64,000 nt of DNA. Origin: Anaerolineales bacterium (lineage in GTDB: Bacteria > Chloroflexota > Anaerolineae > Anaerolineales > E44-bin32). This document shows positions 51,928 through 61,636 of this stretch, piece after piece. Made by a program: the position numbers and the translations under genes. The stretch's first letter is position 1. Every line of letters begins with the position of its first letter. The notes beneath the pieces were generated by a model. The model made no database searches and was not told where the DNA came from. It saw only the letters and a list, made by a program, of their open reading frames with translations. Location of the stretch: NCBI GenBank assembly GCA_029210945.1, contig JARGGH010000012.1, positions 1 through 64,000 of the forward strand, in the 5' to 3' direction.

Positions 51928-53106
51928 CTACGAGAGCACTCCTTCCATGCTCTCAAGGTAGCCCGTCAATTCAACGTATCCGCTCCCGCTCAGCGCAGTT
52001 CCCCCTTCTTCTCCCGTGATACGGACCGCGCCTTCCCAGTACGTGAAGCTCACGCGCATCTCCTGGGCATCGATCCACGGCTCGATTGTCAGATTCATGT
52101 CGAGTGAGGGCAAGCTGATCTGCCATCCACTCGGATATTCAGCTCCGCTTTCATCGCTGTACCATGTGCTTACCGCGGTGATCTGAATCTCAGATGACGT
52201 CAGCGAACGCGCTTCACCATCGGCGGCGATATAAGTCCCACCAGAAATCGGACCAATCGAGCCGTCCGCCTGCCGGATGTAGTAGAGCATCAGTTCACGA
52301 CCGTCATCCAGTTGAAGGCCGAACCAATCCCAGCCAACGGTGCCCTCATCCAGCACGCTCGTGCTCCACTCATGGTCAAACCAGCTCGGACCCGAAACGC
52401 TAAAGGTCTTATCCCCGACGACCAACGTGCCCCCGGCTTGCATCCGGGTGAAGCTCAGGTAATAGGATGCATTACCGGGTTCATCACTCTTGGCGCTCAA
52501 ACCGCTCTCCCCGTGCATCACGATCGGTTTTTCCGCCTCCAACAATAGGCTGAGTTCGAACTCCGCGGTTGCAGCCGTAATCTGGACCTTTTCCGCGCCG
52601 GGACCCTTTGCTTCGACACGCCAGTCTTCGACCCACGCTTCAAATGGTGCCGCTTGAGCCCCGGCCAGGTCCGCCGCCCCACGGCTGAATCGTTCTTCGA
52701 AGAAATGCTCGCCCTCAGCAACATCCGTCAGCGCGATATGCGCAAAATAGACCTGATTGGTCGAGAGGCTCCCACCTCCGGGAGGGGCGCCCGGCGCCAG
52801 AGCGCGTCGAAAAATCGTGAATTGGTAGCCAAAGCGCTGGCCGTCATCTGACGTCAGGTTGCCGGTGTAATACCACCACTCGGTCTGGTAGTCGAAGTGG
52901 GGACCGTGGTCTTCTGGGAACTGGAATGAGCGTATTTCAGTCGCGCGAGCAAATTCGTTTTCACCGCTCCGGGCTGCGAGTCTCAGCGCGACAGCACTCC
53001 CGCCGGCATCCCCCACATCTTCCCGAGCCACACACGCGCTCAATACTGCCGCCAGCAGGAGCACCGCGATCATCACCATCCGGGTAGGTCGAGATAGCAT
53101 CTTCAT
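51928..53106 (-). CDS. AttH/CrtC-like lipocalin-fold lipoprotein
   Basis: 392 residues with a lipobox (AVLSAC). The family pattern is clear: FPEDHGPHFDYQTEWWYYTGNL, then GQRFGYQFTIFRRAL, VYFAHIALTDV and FDHEWSTSVLDEGTVGWDWFGLQL. This is the AttH/carotenoid-1,2-hydratase-like lipocalin fold, usually next to an FtsX-type ABC transporter, as here. It may bind or carry a hydrophobic ligand. The start overlaps the stop of the permease gene. Confidence 0.87.
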   Translation of the reverse strand: MKMLSRPTRMVMIAVLLLAAVLSACVAREDVGDAGGSAVALRLAARSGENEFARATEIRSFQFPEDHGPHFDYQTEWWYYTGNLTSDDGQRFGYQFTIFRRALAPGAPPGGGSLSTNQVYFAHIALTDVAEGEHFFEERFSRGAADLAGAQAAPFEAWVEDWRVEAKGPGAEKVQITAATAEFELSLLLEAEKPIVMHGESGLSAKSDEPGNASYYLSFTRMQAGGTLVVGDKTFSVSGPSWFDHEWSTSVLDEGTVGWDWFGLQLDDGRELMLYYIRQADGSIGPISGGTYIAADGEARSLTSSEIQITAVSTWYSDESGAEYPSGWQISLPSLDMNLTIEPWIDAQEMRVSFTYWEGAVRITGEEGGTALSGSGYVELTGYLESMEGVLS

Positions 53107-55649
53107 TCCCTGCTCAGGCTTTCAGCCACTGGCAGACGGAGCAGCCGCAGGCCTGGATAAATTCCAGCGATCAGCGCAGCCGTGATCGCCGCTGCAAGTG
53201 CACTCAAGAAGATCCAGGGATCCAATGACATGTTGATCGTCCAACCGAACGAGCGCAGGTTGATGACGTAGATCAACACAACTGCCAGGACGACGCCAGT
53301 GGGAAACGAAAGCAATCCCGCGGTTGCACCCATCAAGCCGGTCTCCATAAAAATCAATTTCCACAAATCACTGCCGGTCAGACCGAGTGCCCGCATTGTG
53401 GCAAATTCACGCGCTCTCTCCATCTGCAGCGCCATCAACGCGCTCACGACCCCGATGAAAGCCACCACGATCGCCAGGACTCTTAATGCGGAGGTAATCA
53501 GGAAGGTCCGATCAAAGATGACCAGCGCTTCCTCACGCAGTTCACGATTCAACTGCACCTGGAGGCCCGAGCCCCCGAGTTCACTGCGGATATCATCCAC
53601 CACGGGCGCCAGCTCCCGATCTCCTGAGACGAAAACCGCCAGGGAAGAAATCGATTCATCATCCCAGTACGATCGGTAGACATCCTGATTCATTAACAGC
53701 GTGCCCTGTTCAGCCGAATAATCATAGTAGATGCCCACGACATCAAATGTGCGCCGGCCTTTGTCGGTGATCAGCGTTATTTCGCCGCCTTCAGGCGGAA
53801 TATCGAAACGGTACGCGAATGGTTCGCTCACGATCACGGCGCCATCCAGCACGCGCTCCCACACTAGCTCCGCGCTTCCATCCGCAAAGCGGTATAGTTC
53901 GGCATCGCGCTGGCGCTGCGCATCGACTGCAAGGAGCAGGACCTCACCCCGTTCACTCAGGACGGTCACCGTACGCACAGTTTCAACCGCGTCGACGCCG
54001 GGTACTGCTGCGATCGTATCTGCGAGCCCTTCTGACAGTGAAGCTGTCGGGCGGGTGCCGCTCACGACCGGGGCTGAAATGTAAACATCTGCGCGCAGCG
54101 TCAGGCCGAGCCAATCCACAACTGTTGAGCGGAAGCTGGCGATCATGATGCCCACCCCGATCGCCACGGAGAGCGAAACCATCAGTGCCGCCACGGCGAC
54201 GCCTGTCCGGCTCAGCGATCGAATCACCATACCGGATGCCATCCGCCCGGTGGGACCAGCTAACGCGGAGAGAAGCGGCCGCACGGTATGCATCGCGAAG
54301 ACCATCGCCGCAGGCACCCACGCAGCAAGCCCGATCAACAGCAAGAATAATCCTGCGAAGCTGGCGATGAGAGACTGCCGGATGACGAGCAGGATCACCG
54401 TGCCGACCGCGATCAGCGCCGTTCCGGCAAGCGCTGCTCTCGCAGACCACCGGCTCGCCTGTGCTTCCACACTGCTGCGCTGCAGCGCCATCACCGGGGC
54501 GACACGCGCTGCCTCGAATGCAGGTGCCAGGCTGGCCAACACCGCCGCAAGCATACCCCCACCCAATCCCTTCAAGACCGTCAGCCCTGCGAGGTCGACT
54601 CCGCGCACATTCAGCACGAAGTAAAAATCATTGATCGTCTGGGAGACCAGTGAAACCGCACCCCTCCCGAGCATGACGCCCAGTCCAATACCGAACAGCG
54701 ATCCAAGCGCAGCGACCAAACCGGCTTCAACCAGGATCAGCGTCACAATTTGCCCCGGCGTCGCGCCCAACGTCCGCATGATGCCGAAGACTAGTCGGCG
54801 CTGGATGACAGAGAACATCGTCGTGTTGTAAACCAGGAACATACCGACAACCAGAGCAAGCAAGCTTAACGCCTGCAGATTCAACTCAAATGCATCCGTC
54901 AATTGTTCAAGCGTCTCTTCTTGATCGCTTGCGGGGAGGATCTGGAGGTTCACGGGCAGCCAGGACTGCAGCTCCTCGGCTTCCTCATCGGTGGTGATCA
55001 GGTCAATCCGTGTGAGCCGGCCCTCCATTCCCAACAGCTGCTGCGCCGAGCCTACATCCATCAGCAGCACGTCATCCAGCCCCTGGCGGCTGCGTTCGCC
55101 GCCGGAATCGATCACGCCGATGACATTGAGCACTTCAAGCCGTTCGTTAACCTGCAGGTTAATCGAGCCACCCGGTCCGATCCCTAAACGACTGGCGAGT
55201 AATTGGTTGATAATGACCGCCCGCGGGTCGAGAAAGAAAGCCTCGAACCCCGGCTCACCGGCATTCTGAGCCGGCAGGTATTCCCGAAATGGAGCTTCAG
55301 CAATTGGATCGACTCCCAGGATCCGCAGCGGCATATCATCCAGGTCCGGCGAAACAGCGATAGATTCAATCACCGGCGCGCTCGTGCGGATCCCTTTTTC
55401 TATCCGCAGGTCACGATAAATCGCCTGGTCAATCCCGGTCGACCCGCCAACAATCTGGTGGGTGGTCCTGCCGGTCAGCGCTTGACGGCTGATCGAAAAA
55501 GCGGTCGAGGCGCTCAGATTTGCCAGATCAATCGCGACGATGACTGCCACGCCCAGCGCAACGCCCATGACCATCAGTAGGACCTGAATCGGCCGTCGAA
55601 GAAGATCTCGCAAGCCGGCTCGAAGCAGTCCTGATCCCAGACCCAACAC
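53103..55649 (-). CDS. ABC transporter permease, FtsX/MacB type
   Basis: 848 residues. It has one N-terminal helix and periplasmic domain (about 20-240), then three helices near 260-400, two more near 430-480, a second periplasmic domain, and three helices near the end: the doubled FtsX layout. Related permeases such as LolCE and MacB extract or push substrates from the membrane by mechanical action. It forms an operon with the ATPase (55656) and the AttH-type lipoprotein (51928). Confidence 0.9.
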   Translation of the reverse strand: MLGLGSGLLRAGLRDLLRRPIQVLLMVMGVALGVAVIVAIDLANLSASTAFSISRQALTGRTTHQIVGGSTGIDQAIYRDLRIEKGIRTSAPVIESIAVSPDLDDMPLRILGVDPIAEAPFREYLPAQNAGEPGFEAFFLDPRAVIINQLLASRLGIGPGGSINLQVNERLEVLNVIGVIDSGGERSRQGLDDVLLMDVGSAQQLLGMEGRLTRIDLITTDEEAEELQSWLPVNLQILPASDQEETLEQLTDAFELNLQALSLLALVVGMFLVYNTTMFSVIQRRLVFGIMRTLGATPGQIVTLILVEAGLVAALGSLFGIGLGVMLGRGAVSLVSQTINDFYFVLNVRGVDLAGLTVLKGLGGGMLAAVLASLAPAFEAARVAPVMALQRSSVEAQASRWSARAALAGTALIAVGTVILLVIRQSLIASFAGLFLLLIGLAAWVPAAMVFAMHTVRPLLSALAGPTGRMASGMVIRSLSRTGVAVAALMVSLSVAIGVGIMIASFRSTVVDWLGLTLRADVYISAPVVSGTRPTASLSEGLADTIAAVPGVDAVETVRTVTVLSERGEVLLLAVDAQRQRDAELYRFADGSAELVWERVLDGAVIVSEPFAYRFDIPPEGGEITLITDKGRRTFDVVGIYYDYSAEQGTLLMNQDVYRSYWDDESISSLAVFVSGDRELAPVVDDIRSELGGSGLQVQLNRELREEALVIFDRTFLITSALRVLAIVVAFIGVVSALMALQMERAREFATMRALGLTGSDLWKLIFMETGLMGATAGLLSFPTGVVLAVVLIYVINLRSFGWTINMSLDPWIFLSALAAAITAALIAGIYPGLRLLRLPVAESLSRE

Positions 55650-55655
55650 CGGATT

Positions 55656-56360
55656 TCAGGCTTCCTTCGCCGCCGCGCTGAGCGGTGTCAGGACTCCGTT
55701 CTCGATGCTTAACGTCCGGTCAGCTTGATCTGCCAGGGAGTGGCTGTGGGTGACCATAATTAACGTAGTCTCGTAATCTCGCCGGATGTTATTTAGTAGT
55801 GCCAGCACATCAGCGCCGGTGGAGCGATCGAGATTTCCTGTCGGTTCATCCGCGAGGATCACCGTCGGCCCTACCAACACAGCCCGCGCGATTGCAACCC
55901 GCTGCTGTTCGCCCCCGGAGAGAATGTCCGGGAAGTCATCCTCTCTACCCTGCAGCCCTACTCTCTCCAATAAGTTGACAGCCTGCGATTCGATCCTGGC
56001 CGTTTTTCGATTGGCAAGTTCCGCTGGCAGCAGGACATTTTCTTTTACCGTCAGCGTGGGAATCAGGTTGAAGAATTGGAAGACGAAACCGATGTGTTCC
56101 CGGCGGAACAGGGTGCGCTCTTTCGAAGTAAGCGCGGTCAGATCCAACTCGCCGTACAAGATCTCGCCCAGCGTTGGTTCGTCAATCCCGGCGATCAGAT
56201 TGAGCAGCGTTGTTTTGCCGCTGCCGCTCCTTCCCCGGATGGCGACGAATTCACCGGGTTGGAAAACCTCGTTGACGCCCTGCAGAACGGCGCGCTCTCG
56301 ACCGCCGTGGGAAAATGATTTCTCAATATTCTGTAGCTTGATCACTTGATCGTTTTTCAT
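55656..56360 (-). CDS. ABC transporter ATP-binding protein
   Basis: 234 residues of the LolD/MacB type. Walker A GRSGSGKTTLL, Q-loop FVFQFFNLIPTLTV, signature LSGGEQQRVAIARA, Walker B VILADEPTG and H-loop MVTHSHSLAD are all present. It precedes the permease gene by six bases and supplies the energy for that transporter. Confidence 0.96.
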   Translation of the reverse strand: MKNDQVIKLQNIEKSFSHGGRERAVLQGVNEVFQPGEFVAIRGRSGSGKTTLLNLIAGIDEPTLGEILYGELDLTALTSKERTLFRREHIGFVFQFFNLIPTLTVKENVLLPAELANRKTARIESQAVNLLERVGLQGREDDFPDILSGGEQQRVAIARAVLVGPTVILADEPTGNLDRSTGADVLALLNNIRRDYETTLIMVTHSHSLADQADRTLSIENGVLTPLSAAAKEA

Positions 56361-56462
56361 GCCGATTCCTGAACAAAAAGTTCAAAAATGAAACGAAGCG
56401 TAGAGAAAAACTCGACCGCTTTCCACCGTGGGAAGCGGCCACCGAAAAGTGTATCACAAAGA

Positions 56463-56485
56463 GACCTCCGCATTTCTCGGAGGTC
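56463..56485 (-). terminator. Terminator of the phosphoesterase lipoprotein gene
   Basis: Eight-pair stem GACCTCCG/CGGAGGTC with a seven-base loop, followed on the minus strand by TCTTTG, about 45 nt after the stop at 56529. Confidence 0.6.
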
Positions 56486-56528
56486 ACCTCACTGCTTAGA
56501 TCCGGGTAGGAAATTGGGGGCTGGATCG

Positions 56529-57926
56529 TCAGCGATCCACATCCAGAGTGGTCTGATCGAGGATGTCACCGTAGGCGTTAATTGCGCTTAGCTCAATCCG
56601 GTCCGGGTAGATATCGAGCAGCACAAAGTGTGATTCCGCCGCAAACACCCGGGATCCTTCGACCGGCTCCTTCAGCCGGTAAATCTTCCCTGAGCCGCCC
56701 CCCGAGACGATCAAATCCAGACCGTTCACCTCGATCCGCTCGTAATTGTGATCGTGACCCGAGACGATCAGGGCCGTGTTGGCTTCACGGAATAAGGGTA
56801 GCCAGGCTTGCTGGATCGGCAATCCGTCCTGCGCGTGGCTTCCGCTGGTATAACTGGTAATGTGAAATATTCCGATCGTCGGATCTTGAAATTCGCTTAA
56901 CCTTTGCTGGAGCCATTCGGTCTCTCCGCCAACCCCCTCGGGTCGATAGAACCGCTGGCTTTCCAGGAACAATAACTGGTAATCCATCAGGCGCACGGCA
57001 TACCAATTGCGGAAAATCTCATCTGAACCCACCCAGGATCCATCACGGACAAGCTCCCCGATGGGCGGGTAAATATTGAAATAATAGGGTATGCCGTCGA
57101 TCGAAGCGTCGCTGTAGTATTCGTGGTTCCCGGGGACTGCATAGACCGGCGCACGCAGAAGGATTTTCTGGAAAGGCCAGAAATATTTCGCTTGGTAGGC
57201 TCTGAGTGGTGTTCCGTTTTCGAACGCGCTGTAAACGATATCCCCGGTATGGATGACGAAATCCAGATCCAGGGCTGCCATCTGGGCGCTCAGCGCGTAC
57301 GTGATCTGTTCTCCGAATCCAGAATCACCGATCACGGCGGCGCGCAGGTGCTCAAGCTGCTCTGGGTAGGTCGTTAAGCTCGTTTCGCCCCATTGCTCTC
57401 CATTCAAACCCGGGGAACGCACGCTGCCGCTCGCACCCGGAAGACCGACACGGGCTCTGTAACGGGTATCAGGAAGCAGGTCGCTCAGCTCGATCAGGTG
57501 ACGATTGCTGTCCGGACCAAATTCAACCCCGTAAACACCCAGATCTGCACGGCCGTCCACCCAGTAGAAAAGCTCCCCCGCAGCAGGTCTCTCAAGCTCG
57601 AAGAACAACCAGGCTTGATTGTGCGAGATGTGTTGGATGGTCAGAGGCAATCTGAACTCTACCTCGGCCAGCTGGTCTTCAAACTGCACGAAACGACCGG
57701 TCGTCGTGGGCGTAGCAGTCGGGGTGATCGTGGTGACTTCGGTCGCGAGGATGCTTTCTGCCGCTGCGCTCGGTTCGACGCCAGTTGGAAGCGGGGTCGT
57801 CTCAGCGGCAGGCGTAAATATCGGATCTGGCGGCCGGGTTGCTGGGTCTGACGGAGAACAACCGGCAAGCAAAGGTATGGCGAGAACTCCAGCGAGAATT
57901 TGAACGTAAATGCTGGTCCGATTCAT
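56529..57926 (-). CDS. Metallophosphoesterase lipoprotein (purple acid phosphatase-like)
   Basis: 465 residues. Lipobox LLAGC gives an exported lipoprotein. After a Pro/Thr-rich linker, an Ig-like domain (about 75-165: HNQAWLFFELERPAAGELFYW) is followed by the calcineurin-type core: GDSGFGEQ, HTGDIVYSAFENG, PGNHEYYSD, IFHITSYTSG and SGHDHNYERIE. This layout is that of purple acid phosphatases, which hydrolyse phosphoesters outside the cell. The ATG at 57926 overlaps the stop of the methylase-MazG gene by one base. Confidence 0.88.
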   Translation of the reverse strand: MNRTSIYVQILAGVLAIPLLAGCSPSDPATRPPDPIFTPAAETTPLPTGVEPSAAAESILATEVTTITPTATPTTTGRFVQFEDQLAEVEFRLPLTIQHISHNQAWLFFELERPAAGELFYWVDGRADLGVYGVEFGPDSNRHLIELSDLLPDTRYRARVGLPGASGSVRSPGLNGEQWGETSLTTYPEQLEHLRAAVIGDSGFGEQITYALSAQMAALDLDFVIHTGDIVYSAFENGTPLRAYQAKYFWPFQKILLRAPVYAVPGNHEYYSDASIDGIPYYFNIYPPIGELVRDGSWVGSDEIFRNWYAVRLMDYQLLFLESQRFYRPEGVGGETEWLQQRLSEFQDPTIGIFHITSYTSGSHAQDGLPIQQAWLPLFREANTALIVSGHDHNYERIEVNGLDLIVSGGGSGKIYRLKEPVEGSRVFAAESHFVLLDIYPDRIELSAINAYGDILDQTTLDVDR

Positions 57927-59383
57927 CACTGATCCTTCTTAGCCGCCTGCCAGAGGTCTTCCATTTGCTCCAGTGAAAGTTCGGATAATTTCGATCCTTG
58001 CGCTCGGGCGGCACGCTCTATAGAAACGAACCGGGAACGGAACCGCTGGTTTGCGCCGCGCAGAGCCGTCTCGGCATCGACACCCAACCAGCGCGCGTAA
58101 TTCACGACTGCAAAGAGCAGATCTCCCACCTCGGCCGCGACCTGCTCCTCATCCTCGGCTTCGGCTACTTCGGCGAGCTCCTCATGCACCTTCTCGAGCA
58201 CCCTTTCGATCGCCGGCCAATCAAACCCGACTCTAACGACGCGGTCTTGAATCTCCCCCGATTGGGCCAGCGCAGGCAAGTTCACCGGAACCCCGTCAAG
58301 TAAGCCCTTATCGGAACCATCTTCGAATCGCTCGCGTTCTTTAAGCGTTTCCCAATTGTGCAGCACCTGGTCAACGTCCTCCACGTCCCAATCCCCGAAT
58401 ACATGCGGATGACGTCTGATCAGTTTTTCTTGTATCCCGGCGATGACTTCCGCCATGGTGAATGCGCCCGCTTCCGTCGCGATCTGCGCTTGAAGCACGA
58501 TCTGCAGCAGGAGATCGCCAAGCTCTTCACAGAGCGCTTCCATATCGTCATCATCGATCGCATGCAGCGTCTCGTAGGCTTCCTCCATGATGTGGCTCCG
58601 CAAACTCTGGTGGGTCTGCTCACGGTCCCAGGGGCAGCCCTCCGGGGCTCGCAGGTGGGCGACCGTCTCCTGGAAACGCTCAAAGGCCGAGAGATGATCG
58701 AGGGCGGGCACCAGCAGCGACGTCATCGCGCTGTACTCTGCGCGCCGATCGAGATCTTCCAATGCGATGGCTTCAATCGTTTCGTCCGCCGTACCGGCGC
58801 GATGGATCAAGCTCACCGGGTGAGCGGCTGGATATTGGTTGAGCAGCGTCAATTTGACATTGCTGGCTGTCAGGCGTGAGTAGAGCTGGCCGATCAGCGC
58901 GGGCGTGTCCGGCGGGAATGGAGGGTGATGGCCTTCAGCGAGATCGAGCGCATCGCACACAAATAAGCCATCCGGGGCATACTTCTTCGCCAGGCGCAGG
59001 CTCGGTTCGATGAAGCTGATGCCATGCGCCAGATTGACGGATATGCCCCGCTGCACCGCCTCATCCAGGAGCGCCGGCACGGTCGCCTCGCCCACCATCG
59101 GATCGCCTGGAACCGCATAGACGACCCGATCTGATGCTTCGGCCATCTGCAGGATATTTTCGACGATCGATGCGTAGACTTGCTCGAACGATTCGCTCTG
59201 CTCATAGAGCTGATCAAACGAGTGAATTTCCAGGGCCAGTTCCTCTTGCAGAGATGGCAGCGCCGGGTGCTGCATCGTGCGGACCCAGATGCGCTCACAA
59301 CCTTCTAGCACTTCCCAGGCCTGTCTTGTGATCAGCTCGGGACGTCCAGGGCCCAGACCGATGATGGTTATCTCGCCGGTCAC
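57926..59383 (-). CDS. mazG: Tetrapyrrole-methylase-like domain fused to MazG pyrophosphohydrolase
   Basis: About 485 residues from the GTG at 59383, which has GGAGG eight bases upstream. Residues 1-220 are a TP-methylase-type SAM-binding fold (ITIIGLGPGRPELITRQA, AVPGDPMVGE, HGISFIEP). Two MazG modules follow: CPWDREQTHQSLRSHIMEE, EELGDLLLQIV and later VHEELAEVAEAEDEEQVAAEVGDLLF. MazG splits house-cleaning NTPs. The same two-domain form is known in Bacillus YabN. Confidence 0.92.
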   Translation of the reverse strand: MTGEITIIGLGPGRPELITRQAWEVLEGCERIWVRTMQHPALPSLQEELALEIHSFDQLYEQSESFEQVYASIVENILQMAEASDRVVYAVPGDPMVGEATVPALLDEAVQRGISVNLAHGISFIEPSLRLAKKYAPDGLFVCDALDLAEGHHPPFPPDTPALIGQLYSRLTASNVKLTLLNQYPAAHPVSLIHRAGTADETIEAIALEDLDRRAEYSAMTSLLVPALDHLSAFERFQETVAHLRAPEGCPWDREQTHQSLRSHIMEEAYETLHAIDDDDMEALCEELGDLLLQIVLQAQIATEAGAFTMAEVIAGIQEKLIRRHPHVFGDWDVEDVDQVLHNWETLKERERFEDGSDKGLLDGVPVNLPALAQSGEIQDRVVRVGFDWPAIERVLEKVHEELAEVAEAEDEEQVAAEVGDLLFAVVNYARWLGVDAETALRGANQRFRSRFVSIERAARAQGSKLSELSLEQMEDLWQAAKKDQ

Positions 59384-59408
59384 GTGAGGTACCTCCTCCA
59401 AGCAGAAA

Positions 59409-59436
59409 GGCCGGGGATGTTCGGCCATCCCCGGCC
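59409..59436 (-). terminator. Terminator of the rplM-rpsI end of the ribosomal operon
   Basis: Eleven-pair stem GGCCGGGGATG/CATCCCCGGCC with a six-base loop, followed on the minus strand by TTTCTGCTT. It lies about 65 nt after the rpsI stop. Confidence 0.85.
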
Positions 59437-59500
59437 CGGTAATCTACGACTGGATTTCAAGCATGCTGCGATGCATCTAGCGAACGATACAGACAGCTGA

Positions 59501-59893
59501 TCAGCGTTTGGTGTACGTCGGTGCCTTGCGAGCGCGTTTGAGACCGGGTTTCTTGCGCTCCTTCATACGGGCGTCACGCGTCAGAAAGCCGCCTTTGCGC
59601 ATTTTCGGGCGCAGGTCCGGGTCCAGCTTGAGCAGCGCACGTGCGATGCCGTGACGCACTGCGCCAGCCTGCCCGGTGACTCCGCCACCATTTACAAGCA
59701 CCGAAATGTCCAGCTTGCCGAGCATTTCCGCTTCTTCAAGCGGCTCACGGATGTGATCCATATCGCCGACGCGTGTGAAATACTCTTCTGCTGGTTTTCC
59801 GTTGACGATAAAATCCCCGTTCCCGCTCATGATCCTTACCCTGGCGGAACTGGTCTTTCGACGACCGATGCCTTCATAATACTGAACCGACAT
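59501..59893 (-). CDS. rpsI: 30S ribosomal protein S9
   Basis: 130 residues. YYEGIGRRKTSSARVRIM at the start, GGGVTGQAGAVRHGIARAL in the middle and the basic tail KKPGLKRARKAPTYTKR match S9. The final basic residues reach into the ribosomal P site. It follows rplM as in most bacteria. Confidence 0.97.
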   Translation of the reverse strand: MSVQYYEGIGRRKTSSARVRIMSGNGDFIVNGKPAEEYFTRVGDMDHIREPLEEAEMLGKLDISVLVNGGGVTGQAGAVRHGIARALLKLDPDLRPKMRKGGFLTRDARMKERKKPGLKRARKAPTYTKR

Positions 59894-59936
59894 AAGTTTC
59901 TTCGTCCTCCTCTAGAATGACGCGCTTAGTTCAGCG

Positions 59937-60371
59937 TCACTCAACCTCCAGGGGTTTCGGATTCTGTGCACTGTGTGGATGTTCACTGCCCCTGTAGATA
60001 CGCAGTTTCTTCATCAAGGCGCGTGCGCGGCGATTCTTCGGCAGCATGCCTTTTACCGCTGAGACGATCACGCGTTCCGGAAATTTTTCCATCTGCTGGC
60101 GCATGGTAATTTTTTTAAGGCCGCCTGGATATCCGGAGAAACGATAGTACATCTTTTCATCCAGTTTCTTGGTTGAAACGTCGAGTTTCTCAGCGTTGAC
60201 GACAATAACAAAATCGCCGACATCGACACCGGGCGTGAATTCAGGTTTACCTTTGCCCAACAGAACGCGAGCGACGGTTGTCGCAACTCGCCCAAGATTT
60301 TTCCCTGCTGCATCGACGACGTACCATTCTCGGGTTACATCGCCAGGTTTTGGATAATATGTCTTCTGCAC
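59937..60371 (-). CDS. rplM: 50S ribosomal protein L13
   Basis: 144 residues. Typical segments WYVVDAAGKNLGRVAT, FTPGVDVGDFVIVVNAEKL, YYRFSGYPGGLKKITM and AVKGMLPKNRRAR. It is co-transcribed with rpsI 43 bases downstream. Confidence 0.97.
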   Translation of the reverse strand: MQKTYYPKPGDVTREWYVVDAAGKNLGRVATTVARVLLGKGKPEFTPGVDVGDFVIVVNAEKLDVSTKKLDEKMYYRFSGYPGGLKKITMRQQMEKFPERVIVSAVKGMLPKNRRARALMKKLRIYRGSEHPHSAQNPKPLEVE

Positions 60372-60428
60372 GTGCGCACTCCTATTCGCACAAACACACG
60401 CTTTCCACGCAGTCTGTGCGATTATGAT

Positions 60429-61220
60429 TCAATTCAATTGTAATTCACCCGGCCGCGTTTGGTCTTGATCCGCATACTTCACATGCATGAGGCAAAGACC
60501 CGCCGCCGGTGCTAATCTTCCCTGTCGCCGCCGGGAAGGATCGTCCAACAGCGCTTGAACATGCGCCAGGTTTTCTTCTCCCAGCCCTACATCTACGATC
60601 GCAACAACCACATGACGAACCATGTGGTACAGAAAGGCGTTCGCCTCGATGTGGAGATCGAAGCGTTCGCGATCGTGCACCCATCGACAGGCAAACACAT
60701 TCCGGATCGTGCTCGAGCGCTCACCTGGCGGCCTGCCAAATGCGGCAAAATCCTGCTCACCCTCGAAGATACGGGCAGCTGCGTTCAACCGCTCGAGGTC
60801 CGGGGCACTGCTCAAACGCCAGGCATACCGCTCGCTCAATGGGTCACGCACCGGGTCAATTACGATGCGGTAGCGATAGCTGCGGCTGAGCGCATCAAAG
60901 CGTGGGTGGAAGCCTTCCCACGCCGGCTTTGACGTTCGCACAGCCACATCCATCGGCAAGTTGGCGTTCATCGCGGCGGTGAGATCATCCATCGTGTGAT
61001 CCCAGACGAGATCAAACCCGATAACCTGACCGCTGGCATGGACGCCGGCGTCGGTTCGGCCGGCCGCCTTCAGTGCGCGCCCCTGCCAGCCGATCTTTCG
61101 CAGCGCCATCTCGAGCGCGCCCTGGACCGTGCGGTGCCCTTCTGCCTGCCGCTGAAACCCTTCAAAGCAGGTCCCATCGTAGGCGACAATCGATTGGTAA
61201 GTTACAGGTGACGAGCGCAT
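60429..61220 (-). CDS. truA: tRNA pseudouridine synthase A (TruA)
   Basis: 263 residues. It makes pseudouridine at positions 38-40 of tRNAs. The catalytic Asp is in AAGRTDAGVHASGQVIGF, with further motifs YDGTCFEGFQRQ, RYRIVIDP and FLYHMVRHVV. It sits between rplQ and rplM, a common place in this operon. Confidence 0.96.
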   Translation of the reverse strand: MRSSPVTYQSIVAYDGTCFEGFQRQAEGHRTVQGALEMALRKIGWQGRALKAAGRTDAGVHASGQVIGFDLVWDHTMDDLTAAMNANLPMDVAVRTSKPAWEGFHPRFDALSRSYRYRIVIDPVRDPLSERYAWRLSSAPDLERLNAAARIFEGEQDFAAFGRPPGERSSTIRNVFACRWVHDRERFDLHIEANAFLYHMVRHVVVAIVDVGLGEENLAHVQALLDDPSRRRQGRLAPAAGLCLMHVKYADQDQTRPGELQLN

Positions 61221-61250
61221 TGTTCAGCTCGCCCAGGCCACGCGCCGGGC

Positions 61251-61628
61251 CTATTCTTCAACCAGCTCTAAAAGCACCATCTCGGCGGAGTCGCCCAGAC
61301 GGGGACCCAATTTGACGATGCGCGTATACCCGCCGGGCCGCTCCGCGTACCGTGGGGCGATATCATCAAACAGCTTCTTCACGACGTCGGGATCGTTCAA
61401 TTTCGCAGCGGCATTCCGCCGACAATGCACAGCTTGTGGCCCATCGGCTGCATTACCTCGCTTTGCGAGCGTGATCAGCTTTTCAGCATGCCCACGGACG
61501 GCGTTGGCTTTCGCCTGAGTCGTCTCGATGCGCTCGTGAATAAACAGCTGCTTCGTCAGGTTGCGCCGGAGCGACCGCCGGTGTCCCGAAGATCGTCCTA
61601 GTTTTCGACCAGATACACGATGTCGCAT
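61251..61628 (-). CDS. rplQ: 50S ribosomal protein L17
   Basis: 125 residues. The start [19 protein letters not shown] and the segment [20 protein letters not shown] are typical, and the ending [23 protein letters not shown] matches the family. It follows rpoA after eight bases. Confidence 0.97.
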   Translation of the reverse strand: MRHRVSGRKLGRSSGHRRSLRRNLTKQLFIHERIETTQAKANAVRGHAEKLITLAKRGNAADGPQAVHCRRNAAAKLNDPDVVKKLFDDIAPRYAERPGGYTRIVKLGPRLGDSAEMVLLELVEE

Positions 61629-61636
61629 TTAATTCC

